Part shown: positions 12,701 through 24,373 of the stretch, piece by piece
Position numbering within the stretch: position 1 is the stretch's first letter
How the letters are laid out: the number at the start of each line of letters is the position of its first letter
NCBI GenBank assembly: GCA_008711295.1
Contig: VUYV01000046.1
Span: forward strand, 4,355,569-4,419,568
Reading direction: 5' to 3'
DNA length: 64,000 nucleotides
Origin: Anarhynchus alexandrinus
Taxonomy: Eukaryota; Chordata; Aves; Charadriiformes; Charadriidae
Notes under the pieces: generated by a model
Seen by the model: only the letters and a program-made list of their open reading frames with translations
What the model was told of the DNA's origin: nothing
Databases searched by the model: none
Position numbers and translations under genes: made by a program

Positions 12701-15081
12701 AGTTTTAAAATTAAGTTTAGAGGAAGCATAACAAATTGTTTCCATGAAAGAAAAAAAAAGGTTAAACTGCTGGCATTTACCACAGAGAAGAGGCAAAGAT
12801 TTCTCCTCACATTAAAACAAAATGGTCACATTTAACAAACATTTCAAATTGAAAGATTGCTTTGATTCTTCCAGAAAATAATTTGAAATTAAATGTTCTG
12901 AGCTTGCTTTGACCTGAACAGGGCTGAAATCAGAGCTTTTCCTTCATTCTCTTTTTATGTAAATTGAAAAAAACCCGAGCAACAACAGTGAGAACGTAGT
13001 GGCAATTGGCCATAATTGATATCAAAATACATAAATTCATTCTGAATCATGTCAATTAAAGTACAGAATAATTTTGAATGAGCTCATGAAAGAATTACAA
13101 CTTTCTGACAATTGCCTATTTTTGGTAAGTTAGTTTCTCTAGTTGAAAAAAACATTTTTTTCAAGTAGCTTTTTAAAGACTATTTTGCAGGCAGACCTAG
13201 ATGCAAGCAAGTATTTTGTCTTGTTGAACTTGTTGTCTTCAGATGCCCAATACAAGAAAACAGATCATTAAAATTCATATATTTTTCTTGGTGCTTCTGT
13301 CTGGCATTTAACATGTCATTGAACCTGATGGTTTGCTCTGAAGTGCTTTGCTGCTTGTATGGATGCTATTGCTTATGAATACTTAGTATTTTTGGACAAA
13401 AAAAAAAAATTGTACCTCCCCAGAATGTGGCTCTGTGAGCGTGTCTATAGAAGTATTGTTATAGCAACCGCTACAGGTAATTGGAACCAGAACGTCTTGG
13501 GCCTGTGAGTGATGCATATTTTATGGTTTGTCTTCTGTGTTATTAAAGGCTTAGGGCTTATGAACTTGCTGCTTTTTATCCAGCAGTAGGATTCCAGTGA
13601 CTGAAATCACAACATACATGGATTTTGGAAGGGTGGGGGGAGAGAAGAGTACAAATACTGCAATAATAAAACTGGTGGAGGAAATCGAGGTCAAGAACAG
13701 ACACACACAGAAAAAAAAGCTGTTTGAGGGTATTGTGTACGTTCAATATTGGTGTCCAGATGAGGATGATACGGTTCAGGAAGACGAATGTAGTAGAGTG
13801 TGTTTATATAGGGAGAATAAAAAGAGAAATTCACAGGCTAATACTTCAGTAGTGTTCTTCTTATAATACAGAAAATGAATCTGTGGCAAGTAATATACTC
13901 ATTTCAGAGGGCAGGTTTGCTTGTCTGCTATATTATGGTTTCGTAATTGTGTCTGAATTTAGCTGCTCCTCAGCCATTGGAAACAGATCATTCTGCCCTG
14001 CAATTACAAATATTGATTTACAATGACATTTGCCTCTTGTAAAGTGTTTCAGTAACATCTGCAAAAACAGATGATGCAGAAGCATTAATCTCTCCATCTC
14101 TCTGATTTAAAAAATAAGTGGTTTTGCCCTGTAATGGCATGAAGGAACATAACTGTGATGAGTAGTTCAAAGAAAGGATTATATTTCTAAAATTCCTATG
14201 CAATGGCTGTAGGCATACAGATAAAGATTATGGGACACTAGAAGCACAGCAGCATCCTATTTTAGCATGTTAAGCAAATAGAAATAATAACACACAAACT
14301 GCACATCCCACTTTTTGTTTTAAAATGTACCCCAAAGTATAATTGAAGTAAAACTAGTGAAAGCTACAAATGAGAGTGGTTTTGATATACTACAGAATCT
14401 GGGTGAGATTCATTAGCAAATTTATCAGTGCTCATGGCCTGAATTCAAGTCTGCAGCCAAAACTGAAACCAGCTGTATTCCACATTCTTCCTTCTTTCAT
14501 TGTGAATGTCTCGTGTATTTTCCTCTATTTTTCCTATACAAAACACTTCACCAAATGGCTTCAAAACAGCATCCAAAAATAAAAGATCTGACTTCCAAAA
14601 CACTACTGAAAGAATCATCAATTAGCAATCTAAAACTGGTAAGCCAGGGAAAGAATGGATTATGAGACCTCATCCCCTTGTAACTCATTATTCAACGTCT
14701 CTTCTCTCTTTGCTGAGGGTGAAACGTCTCCCACTACTTTTCATAATTTCTTACCTCTTTTAAAAGCAATTGACATGCTCTGTTTAATGTACTTTCAAAT
14801 CCCAGAACAGTCTACTGATGATAGAACAATAAATAATAATAAATCCAAAGACTAGTGTAGGAGAAAAATCTGCTACGCAAAATAACCATTTAATAGCTGG
14901 AATTCTTCCTACACCATTGCTTTAACTGACTTCAGGATTTGGACATAAAGTGATAAATATTAACTACTTAGATCCTACTGATCTTTTCAAAAAGGAAGGA
15001 TATTAATCATATCCCAGAAACTCCTCTTCTCCATTTGGAATGCCCCAAGTATCTGAGATATCCACACTGGGCTGGTAGAGA
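6791..15081. other. 8.3 kb of mostly unique, AT-rich DNA
   Basis: I recognise no exon, LINE or LTR in this stretch. It contains one short (TG)n run near 11775. A strongly AT-rich zone lies around 12400-13100, and scattered open frames reach 146 codons at most (8297-8737) without known motifs. Cytosine-rich pyrimidine sequence near 8600-8720 accounts for the proline/serine-rich end of that frame. Confidence 0.55.
11775..11793 (+). repeat. Short (TG)n microsatellite
   Basis: About nine uninterrupted TG units, followed by a less regular TG-rich stretch. Simple dinucleotide repeat. Confidence 0.85.
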
Positions 15082-15332
15082 ATATAGAATCATAGAATTG
15101 TCTAGGTTGGAAGGGACCTTTAAGATCATCAAGTCCAACCATCAACCTAACACTGCCAAGTCCACCACTAAACCATGTCCCTCAGCACCACATCTACCTG
15201 TCTTTTGAATACCTCCAGGGATGGTGACTCCACCATTTCCCTTTGCAGCCTGTTCCAATGCTTAATAACCCTTTCTGTGATGAACTTTTTCCTAATATCC
15301 AATCTAAACGTACCCTGGCATAACTTGAGGAC
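15082..15332 (-). mobile_element. CR1 LINE 3' fragment next to an LTR
   Basis: The antisense CR1 terminus 'atagaatcatagaattg..ggttggaagggacc' is followed by 'caagtccaaccatcaacctaac' and the ORF2 C-terminal region. The open piece 15168-15362 on the minus strand reads [21 protein letters not shown], which matches the CR1 C-terminus in a different subfamily from the young 5.65-kb copy. Homology ends after 'cataacttgagg', 11 bases before the LTR start at 15344. It does not resume on the far side of the LTR, so the LINE was truncated there or lost flanking DNA. Confidence 0.88.
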
Positions 15333-15542
15333 TATGTGTGAAGTGTGCTGGCCTGGGGTCAACTAGAAAAGAGTTAATTTGCTTTCTAGTGATTGCTGTG
15401 AAAGGAATGCCAGTAACACATATTGTTTTAGTTGTTGCTAGGCGATGTTTATATTTTTCAAGGACTCTTGCCAGCTTCCCATAGACATTGAGAAGGTGCA
15501 CAGGCAGAATAACGAAATGGCCAATGGAAGATTCTGTACCAT

Positions 15543-15568
15543 AGACGTCATGTTCAGTATATAAATAG
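15543..15568 (+). promoter_or_regulatory. LTR core promoter (CRE-like site and TATA box)
   Basis: AGACGTCA, a one-base variant of the palindromic cAMP response element, lies 7 bases upstream of TATATAAATAG. The same CRE-then-TATA spacing is present in the other LTR, so this is the ancestral U3 promoter of the family. Whether it still drives transcription is unknown. Confidence 0.6.
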
Positions 15569-15651
15569 GGGTTGGCTGGGGCGGGGCAGAATCCATGATC
15601 ATTGCTCGGAAAGGTACCAATGTGAATTGGGTGGTGAGAGTGACTTGTGTA

Positions 15652-15658
15652 ATTATTA

Positions 15659-15693
<35 letters not shown>

Positions 15694-15709
15694 GTTGTTG
15701 TTGTTGTTG

Positions 15710-15740
<31 letters not shown>

Positions 15741-15750
15741 TGTTGTTATT
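15652..15750 (+). repeat. Compound triplet microsatellite (ATT)11(GTT)8(GCT)8
   Basis: After 'attattatc' comes an uninterrupted run of 11 ATT, then 8 GTT, 8 GCT, 2 GTT and a closing ATT. Neighbouring blocks differ by one transition each (A to G at position 1, then T to C at position 2). The tract lies inside the LTR between the TATA box and the ATTAAA signal. In the plus frame it gives a run of Ile, Val and Ala, which explains the long open frame at 15595-15912; I do not regard that frame as a gene. Confidence 0.95.
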
Positions 15751-18305
15751 TTCCTTTTCTGTTATTGTTCTATTAAACTGTCTTCATCTCAACCCACGAG
15801 GTTTTATTCCTTTCCCTTTCCCCTCCTTTTCTCCCTCTTCTCCCTGACCTTCTGGGGGGAAGGGGAGAACTTCATGAGCAGCTGTTTGGTCCTAGCTGCC
15901 AGCTGGGGTTAAACCACAACATGTGCTTTTCTGGAGATGGAGCTCGGCAGGAATACTTAGGGTATATCATAAGGTCTCAGGTGCAATAGGACATGATTCG
16001 GCTCATCACTTACAGGCATCTGAATCTATCCGTATCTGGATGGACTAAATCTCCATTGGCTGTGCTGGTAGTGGAAGTTTAGACACTCAAGTAAATATTT
16101 AAATTTAGATTTCTTAATTTAGAGCTGCTTCCTACTCTTTTGTTTGGCCTTACAAATGCCATCTCAAATTAACTTTTACACCATAGCTCAAGTCTACTAG
16201 TTGGGCTGCATGTTGGCTTAATACCACACACACCGTGCAGATAATGCCAAACCTCTGTGTCCTTATGAGGTGTCATGAAAATAAATACATTTAATCTTGT
16301 GAGCTTTAATGGTAATGGAGCCTTTAAACTTAAATATTTATTGACTGCAATTTTACAAAACACAATGTGTGTACAGAGCATCACTTTTCTTTCTGCGCAG
16401 CAAAGCCCTCAGTAACCACAGAACTGGGAAGCTCTGTTATTTAGATGCCAAAATCTCTCCTGCCCAAAGTCCGAATATTCTGGCTACTTTACAATCTTGA
16501 GCTAGACTTAAATATCAAGTGAGAAAACTCTCATGTATCTGTAATTTTTACAAGCTTATTTGCCTCATTCTCTTTGTTTCCTTCCTCCACGTATTATACA
16601 CTGCCGAGCTTGCAAGCTCTGTGTCAGGGAAATCGGGTCCTCTCTTCTGTGCTTTTTTGGAGCCCAGCATGAAGCAAGGCCTGCAATAGAAACCTGTACT
16701 ACTATTGCATTTAAAATCTCTGCAATCAAACCCACATTGTGATGGACATATATAGCTATTTAACCACCTCTGGAACCAAGCATAACAAGACATTTAAGAG
16801 CAAGAACTGCAGAGGGGTGAGAGATGCTGTGGTTTCTAATATAATGTTTACATTTGTGCTCGGGTTGGTACATCCCAAACTCTGATAGCACAAGAACAAC
16901 TCATCTTGGCTGAAAAGTTATTTAAAAGTGGTCTAGTTTGAGACCGCCAGCTCCCTGCTTTCACTGTAGCTGCTGTGATCAAATTTGCCGACTTCCACTG
17001 CATTTATAACACCGATAAACGGGGCAGATGGATGCCAAAGTAATCTCTGTCTCTGTGGCAGCTTATCTAATTAAACATTTAGACAGAGAAAGGTATAATT
17101 GCAGAATAATCTATCTGCCTTTATCGTGTGCTTTCCCTTAAGACACTCCTGCCTTTCCAACAGAGCAAATAAACTTTGACAGATGTTTACTTTCAAAGTA
17201 AAAAAGATAGTGGAGTTCTATTAACACAGACCATATTCAATAGCAAAGCTATTTTTTTCGCTGCACTCGATGCCAGCATTCTTTGTAGAACAAAGATTTT
17301 GGTACTGAGTAAAATTTGATTTGCATGCCTGAGGGAATAATAAAAGAAACCTATTAGGGAATGAAATGGACTGTAATCACATTGAGAGGATAGAGATTGT
17401 TCCTTGGGTGGGGAGCGGGGAAGGCTACTGCCTGGTAAATGGCCTATTGAAGAAGAAAACACAATGTTATCCAAGATACAACATATGCCAAAGTTTGAGG
17501 AATGACATGCGTAATTGCTTCACAACACAGACTTCCATTGCCTTCAGCGGGAGCTGATAAGCACCGAACATTTCACATAGGGCCACAGGGAGAGAGACAC
17601 TGTTGGTCACCAAACAGAGCAAAAAAACCCATTCTGCTGTTCTCGTTGGATCATGCCTTAGCTAGTGTTGACTCAAATGCCATACAGAAGGTCAGCATCC
17701 GAGTCTAGGCTTTGCGGCGTTCTCCCCACGGCATACAGCGCTTGTGGAGCAGGGCTCCACTTCTGCTCCCCTGGCCAGGAACCAACCTCAGCCGCTGGTG
17801 GACTCAGCACAAGCCAGGCAGAGAATGATTTCAATTACTGAAGGAACATCTGCTGCTCCAGGAGACATCAGTGAAGCCAATCCCTTCTGCAAGAGCTACT
17901 TGAACTGAGCGAAGAGCTGGGCTGCAGGCCCGCGGCACAGCTGTATGGTGTTACTTTGCTTTTCGAGCACAGGACACTCATTAAAGTAAGGTCAGCACCG
18001 GCTTCTCGCATGTGCGCAAACCTGAGCAGAGACCCATCTCCACCGCAAACCCCACCTGTGTCTGCTGGCACTAGTTCCAGTGAGCGACATTGTGCTGAAA
18101 ATTCCAGACTCTTACTGCAATTTTAAGAGCATACAGCACCATGTGCTGTGAGCTCGCTGTCACGCACGCTGTTCCTGTTAATGGCATTTCTGCACGTGTT
18201 TATAGCCAGAAATGCTGAGCTCCTACAGGCTTTCTGATTCTCCTTCTTGTTACTCCTAGTGACAGTCCTGATGCTTGTCCTTCTAACAGCTTATTCTGCC
18301 GTTAT

Positions 18306-18351
18306 TTTACAAGGAATTTTCCTTGTAAATGCAATGTAATGTAAATGCAAT
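18306..18351. repeat. 24-bp palindrome followed by a direct repeat
   Basis: TTTACAAGGAA (18306-18316) and its exact reverse complement TTCCTTGTAAA (18319-18329) are separated by two bases. The 12-mer TGTAAATGCAAT then occurs at 18324-18335 and again at 18340-18351, overlapping the right arm of the palindrome. ATGCAAT resembles C/EBP-ATF and octamer half sites. No function is shown. Confidence 0.7.
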
Positions 18352-21300
18352 TCTAATTATGTAGAGATTATTATTCTGGTTGTAGAATGAAATATATTAT
18401 ATTTCAAGGCAAATGACTAAAGTTACAGGAGGACATCAAAAATCTAGTTATAAAAGAAGTTCAGTCATAAACACCGGAGAAGAAAAAAGCAATACAGAAG
18501 CAGATGCTTTGAGATTTGAAGATTTGAATTGTCCTTGTTTCCAGAATGCCACAGAAGTGATTGCAGCTGACAGCCACACTTTTTGTGATAGGCATAATGC
18601 CATTCATTGCTTTTATACTTGAATGACTTGGATACTACACAGTCTGTCAAGTCTAAATCTATTTAAGTCATGACAATTTATGTTATACTACAGTACATTA
18701 CTTGTTTTGATCATAAGACTAAAATCATTCTTGCATGAAATAAACTGAAACTTTAAAAAAACCCAAGCAAGACCTGCTGTTTTCAAAGCAACTGAAATTT
18801 TCCCGACTGTGAGATTTACCAACAAACTACAAATCCAGAGGAGGAATGCAGAAGACCAAACCTTCCTCTGTCCATATCCTGAAGTGTTCAGATGAGTGCA
18901 ATCAAGGCTCAGAAGCATTAGCCACATCCTGCACGCTCGCTAATACTGTCTGGTGTGAGATCAGATCTGCAGACAGGAGATTACCTTTGAAGTGCAGTGT
19001 TTGGTTTATTGCCTTTTGTTGGAATACGATCATTGCAATATTTTGTTTTCTGTTTTTAAAGGTGGGAAATATCTGAAAGATGCATATAGTGAACGTCTGG
19101 GATATCTCTGACTTGCCAGCTGTGGAAGAAACAGAGATCGTGAAAAGGAAATGGAGGAAAGGCATTTGCCATGAGAGCAAGATTTAACCCTAAATTCCAT
19201 GCGCAGCCAAACAGTCAAATCCCAGCAGGACTAACTCAACAGTTCACTCATCAAAGATAGAAATATCTGTAATTCATGTTTTGTTACAATGGTTCTGAAA
19301 AATCAAAACAAACCCTCTCCTACCCCACCACAGGTTCTTCTTGCCCTGCGTGGACAAGGACGCTGTCATTTCCATGAGGCTGAGTGCATGCCCCCGTGGG
19401 CTCAGCCATGACATTCTCATCCTTGTTGTTACACGTTGTGCTGGTTTGGGGCTTCCCTCTGATCCTTGAGGGTGGATGCCTCTTGGTACCAGTAGGTCTG
19501 AGAGCCTGGTCCTCAGGAGGTGCATGATGCGTGGAAGCACATGGCCTTGCACAGCAAGTGATCTACAGGCATCTGCTGAACCATTGACCGACCAGTTGGG
19601 ACCTGTGGTGGGAGCAGAGGTAGGCTGTCAAGTTGGATCCCACATGGCAGAGGACTACGGGTGCTTTGTACTGGGTGCAGCACGCCGCCTTGATGTGGTT
19701 GTCTATGACCATTGAAATGGTCAGTAATAAACTGCTCACTGTTACAATGCATGTTGAGGCATTTTGCTTTTATGAAGGTCTAATGGAGAGACAGATTCTC
19801 CTTAAACTTTGAAAAGAAAAGAAAGATTTCTTTGACCTTGGGCTGATTTCTTCCTGTGCTAAAACTCCTAAATAATTTCTTAATCTTCCTTTGCAAGGTA
19901 AGATTTGATATACAACCTTTTTATTGGAACCTCCTGTTGCTTAGTTATTTCCAGACATGTTTTAAGAAAGTTTAACCAGACTATAAAGAAAAAGCTTCAG
20001 TTTTCTATGTGAAATACCTCTCTTACAACTTTCATATTTTCCTGACCAGCTTTTTTTTTCCTGTATTTTTAAAATAAAAAAAAAAAAAATCTCTTTCCCC
20101 AATTTGTGTTTGCAAGTTTACAGGCCTTCCCTTTTTGGGCTGGTTGTGTTTTTCCTTTCTTGATGTCCTGTTCATTTTTGTCTGGAGTAAATAAAGCGAA
20201 AATAGGAAAAAAAGAAAAAAAAGGTGAGGGGATGAAAAGGCATGAGGAACTAGAACCCACATGTGGGAAGTGAGCTTTCTAACTTTCCACATACCTAAAT
20301 TATATTACATTTTATGACCAAATTAATTTAATCTCCAGATGTATACTTAAGCACTATTTCTGACTTTAAATTTTCCAAATCATCATAATCCTCAATCCGC
20401 CTCTTTCCAATAGCAAATACATCAATTAATATGATAACATTTTTTACTGCATTTGAGGAACGTTTGTGCATTTGTTTCCTTTCACTCTACTCTCTTTTGT
20501 CCCTTTCTGTTGTACGTTATTCCAGAAAGAAAGAATTCCTTGAAAAATCTGGTTATATGCTTAGTTTAGAACAAAAATTAAAAGTCAAAGATTGGAAATA
20601 TAAGGCTTTAATCAGGGTTTGCAATAATAGGATGAAACCGGGAAAACTAATATATCCATGAAATTTCATTGTTTAAATATAAACCCAGATACCTTGGCAA
20701 GCCAGGGAGATCAGCAGCAAATCCTATTAGCAGGATAGTGGGAGGAGAGGGGCTATGCCGTGTGACTGCTTTTAACAACTTCAGTGAAATGGAAGCACCA
20801 GCAAACAGCCGCAAACTGATGAAAATTTGCAGGCAGTGCTGAATTGAGAAGAGTTGTGAATACCCAGGAAAATGGCAGGTTAAGATGGACGCACCCAAAC
20901 AAGGTCAGCATGAGGTTGGAAAAGAGAACAAAAAAAGGGGGGGAGAAAAATAGGGGATGCAGTTCCAAAATGTGTACGTCCATTCAAAAAATATCAAATG
21001 GCACCATTTAATCAGAGAGCAAGTTTTGGCGATGCAACCCTTTGCAAAGGGATTTAGGTGAGATTTAGAGAGCAGTGAGTTCAACACGAGTTTGTAACAC
21101 GACACGGCTGTTAAATACAAAAATCAAGAAGCCTGTATTTTTTCTTCCATACAGGGATCTTTTCTCTTAAAGAGATCATTATCTATCTAACTATCTGCAT
21201 ATTTTCTGTTGGAAGAAGAAAAAAATCCTTTTCTGCGCAATACTACAGTGAAAGAGTATTCTGTCTGCTTTTCTCATTATTGGAAAATGTACTGAAAAAT

Positions 21301-22363
21301 TACAGTGAGCTGAGAATAAAGTGCTGACAGCGATTAAAGATGGGGAGGAGTGACTTATGAGAATGCTTACACACTCCTAAGGGTGCCCTTACACAACCTT
21401 GGTTTTCTTTGATGGTGAAGCTGCTTAAGACATTCATGCCGTCCTCACAGCCCCCCGACTGCTCATTTTCTTTCCGCGTGCAGCAGGTTCCTGCTCCCTC
21501 AGGTCTGCCAGTGCAGCTGTTTATAAGGCCGTGCTGGAAACCAGATCACAGAAAACCTGAATTTAGAAAAAAAAATCTGCCTTTTTTAATAGGCAGAACG
21601 TCTTTTTAGCCAGCTCTATTTTCTTGTCCAAGAGCCCAGGATTGGACCCACAAGGGATTGTACCAATATATCCAAAGGAAACGATTTATGGGACAATATT
21701 TTGGGGCTGTGGTCAAGAGCAGAAGGAAAACAGATTCTCCTGAGAAAGATTTTACAGCTCGGGGAAATCTAGATGGCTTTTTTAGGTGTAGTGACCTCCT
21801 AACTGATGGGCTTGTATATGAAAGCAAAACCTGGAAGAGACAAAGTGCTTGGCAAAAACTGAAAAGCAAGGAATGTGCTAGTCTGCAGATATGTGTGCAG
21901 TATAAAAAAGTCATCTCAGCATGATATAAACAGAAATCTTGGCATTAAAACTATGAAGAAAATTGCAGGTTCAATATCACACAGTACAGTCTGAAGGTGA
22001 GACATGGTCTTGCATGGAAAAATACTATGAAATATTTGAAAATAGGCAAGAAAAGTCTCAAGAACCATCCTCTGCAGAAAATGAACAGGTTACAGAATTG
22101 AGGATTCTCTTTCTAAGCTGGCCAGTGAAGTAATATTTCCAGATGAAACTTTTTATTGTATTAAAGGATTTCTTTTAGATTACAGACATTTTGGGTTAGA
22201 TGTAACAGCTGCTTTAAAAGCACACAAGTGTTTTTGAATACCATTCTACTGAAAGCAAAGGAAAGTTGAACTGTAAAATTCTATGCTTTTCTGTAGCCAT
22301 AAAAGGTGAAACTAAGCTGACTTAGGAAAAATTAAACATGGTTTCTCACACGTTAACATTTTC

Positions 22364-22380
22364 TTTTTTTTTTTTTTTTT
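22364..22380 (+). repeat. Poly-T run
   Basis: Seventeen T residues followed by AAATATGAG. Simple homopolymer with no recognisable retroelement body attached. Confidence 0.8.
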
Positions 22381-22951
22381 AAATATGAGCTTGAGAAAAT
22401 GTTTTCTGAAATTGAAAGATGAAAAACCCAAACAAACTATGGAGGAGTTGCTCTGAAGAAACAAATGAAGACAGAAGGAAAACTTTCAAAAACATCTGGA
22501 TTTTCAAAAAATGAAAAGACCTCTACTTTCTGGAAGGTGCTTTAAAAATTGCTGGGAAGCCGTAGTAGAGCATTAATGTGTCATTAGTGTCAATCACATT
22601 AAACAGATTTCAAAGAGTATGGAAAAAGGTTGTTTGGAGTTTACTTTTAAACTATCTCCTAGTAAATTTGCCCAAAAGCACTAGCTTCTGAAAAATTGCA
22701 GGTTTTACAAGTTTTTGGGGTCAACACGAGCAGTGCTGCTGATGCCAATGCTGCATAGCCTGTGAAATAGTATAGCTTTTATGTAAATGAAAACCAGAAC
22801 TGCGTACAGCCCATAAGCATGGAAAAGGAAGATGTGTGAGGAGGGAGTGTTTATAATGAAGTGATAGAGTGAATTCTCCACTACAGTCCCTCAGTCAGCA
22901 CAGGCACCACACAGGCAGCACATCTGCACAGACCGCTCTGCACTGCTTTAC

Positions 22952-23011
22952 AAACAGCCTATGTTTTATGAGGCTGTTTACAGCAGCAGCTTAGAGCCAT
23001 GCTATTTATAG
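22952..23011. promoter_or_regulatory. Candidate regulatory cluster (inverted repeat, forkhead and MEF2 sites)
   Basis: AAACAGCCT (22952-22960) and its reverse complement AGGCTGTTT (22971-22979) form a 9-bp inverted repeat with a 10-base loop. TGTTTAC at 22975-22981 is a forkhead core. CTATTTATAG at 23002-23011 is a perfect MEF2 consensus. Motif matches of this length arise by chance, so this is a candidate only. Confidence 0.3.
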
Positions 23012-24373
23012 GCTCCTTCCCCCACAAAAACATCGCATGTGAGAACACGATGGACAATTTCATATGCATAGCTGAGTTAACATAATTGGGCTTTCTTCAG
23101 TGTTAAAAAAAGAGAGGAGGATGGGGAAGGGAGGAATTCATACAGTATGCCAGGTTGTTTTCACAGTCAGTAGCAAACAGTTTCTCTTCTCCTCCCCATG
23201 TCTCCTACTGAAGAGCACATAAAAATTTGGGAGGACCCGGGCACGGGGGATGGCTATCTGGTCCTTGCATCAGTGGTTGTGCTGCATCCATAGCAAGGCT
23301 GGTTCCTCTGGGCATGTAACAGAGGGTGGTTTAACCCCTTGCATGGGGTTCCCTTCATTTTACAGTCTTGAAGTATGGGCTCTCTAAGCCCAAAGCTTAA
23401 GACGCAGCAGTTTCCACCTTTCTTACAGCACACAAATACGCAAAATTGCCCTTCTTTATCTTTAAGTAGGTATTCCTATAACTTTTACACCATCTGACTG
23501 CCCTGTTCATCTCCAGCCTCACCAGGTTGTTGAGTTGTTCTCTTGGGCACAGACCAGCTTTGTTGGCTGCTTCAGTTAGTTCATCTTCTGGGGCTTGTTG
23601 ACCCCAGCCTGGAAAAAAAGGCTGGGCTACGCAGCAGGCTTTGGGTGAGAACTGATGGCTGCAGTGCTTCTGAGATGATCATCCCGTCTAAAAGCTAAAG
23701 AGCATTACATTATTGTAAAGACAGAAACGTGCTTGAAAGGACACTGGTTCACTGGTGGGTAAAGCATTTTCCAGCTTCTCCATTAACAGTGATGAAAAGC
23801 ATAGAGGACATTACAGCTTAGAAGGATACCAGAAGATTTGCAAATTCAGAATTGCCTTGCATAGCTCAAGAAAAAACCCCACCATACATTGATCTTTGCT
23901 GATTATAATGCTGTGAGTCTTTTTGTTTACACAGCCATACTGAGTTTATGCATGTTTAGCTTCTGTTATGACTGCAACAGAAATTTTACTGTTGTTGCCT
24001 TTGGAGGCAGATAAAAGAGGGAAGGAAAGGGACATTGTTCCACTGTCATCAGCATCCTAAAGTAATCTGTGCCGATTAAGTTTTCCTTTGAAAATAAATG
24101 CAATTAAGACATAGAAAGGACTGTGAAACATTACTAATGTAATTCAGACTTTAAGTATACCACACTTAAGAGTGGGATTTACTTCACTTACTTTAAGGCA
24201 TGTAAAAATTTGGGGTCTAGTTTACAAGTCACCCAGGTTCCCTCTGTCATCGGTGGAAAAATAGGTGCTTTCAGAGTGTGAGGCACACCATTATCCTTAA
24301 GTTGTGTCTAAATGGGACAAACTGTAGACATCATCTCTCTCTACTGCCTACCAAGCGAATGTTGCTGACTAGC

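Larger units (their letters stand above)
15344..15921 (+). mobile_element. Solo LTR, avian ERVL-like
   Basis: The element begins TGTGCTGG and ends GGGGTTAAACCACAACA, giving the TG..CA ends of an LTR. In order it has a U3 with 'agagttaattt', a degenerate CRE-like AGACGTCA at 15543-15550, a TATA box (TATATAAATAG, 15558-15568), a trinucleotide microsatellite, a polyadenylation-type ATTAAA at 15772-15777 followed by 'ctgtcttcatctcaaccca', and a pyrimidine-rich U5. It shares ends and layout with the minus-strand LTR at 24374. No internal retroviral sequence is attached. A clean 5-bp target duplication is not visible (tgaag on the left, tgtgc on the right). Confidence 0.85.
15922..24373. other. 8.4 kb of mostly unique DNA between two LTRs
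   Basis: No exon is recognised. There are A/T homopolymers near 20050-20090 and 22364-22380, a near-perfect palindrome at 18306-18329, a GATA/homeobox-motif patch around 16960-17160, a modestly CpG-enriched patch at about 17700-18070 and a MEF2/forkhead-type motif cluster at 22952-23011. All open frames are under 105 codons and without known motifs. Confidence 0.5.

Noticed and set aside
13597..13866. 89-codon frame rich in charged residues
   Set aside because: Composition looks protein-like, but there is no recognisable family, no splice context and a poly-A run inside it.
15595..15912. 105-codon frame with runs of Ile, Val and Ala
   Set aside because: It is the translation of the triplet microsatellite inside the LTR.
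19427..19745. GC-richer segment with TGTTACA at both ends and AATAAA near the right end
   Set aside because: The 7-bp direct repeat is weak evidence. The segment starts like an LTR (TGTGCTGGTTTGGGG), but the rest does not follow the LTR family and no internal signals line up.
23603..23626. Hairpin CCCAGCCT / AGGCTGGG with an A-rich loop
   Set aside because: Single 8-bp stem with no T tract or transcript context; a bacterial-style terminator is not expected in this genome.
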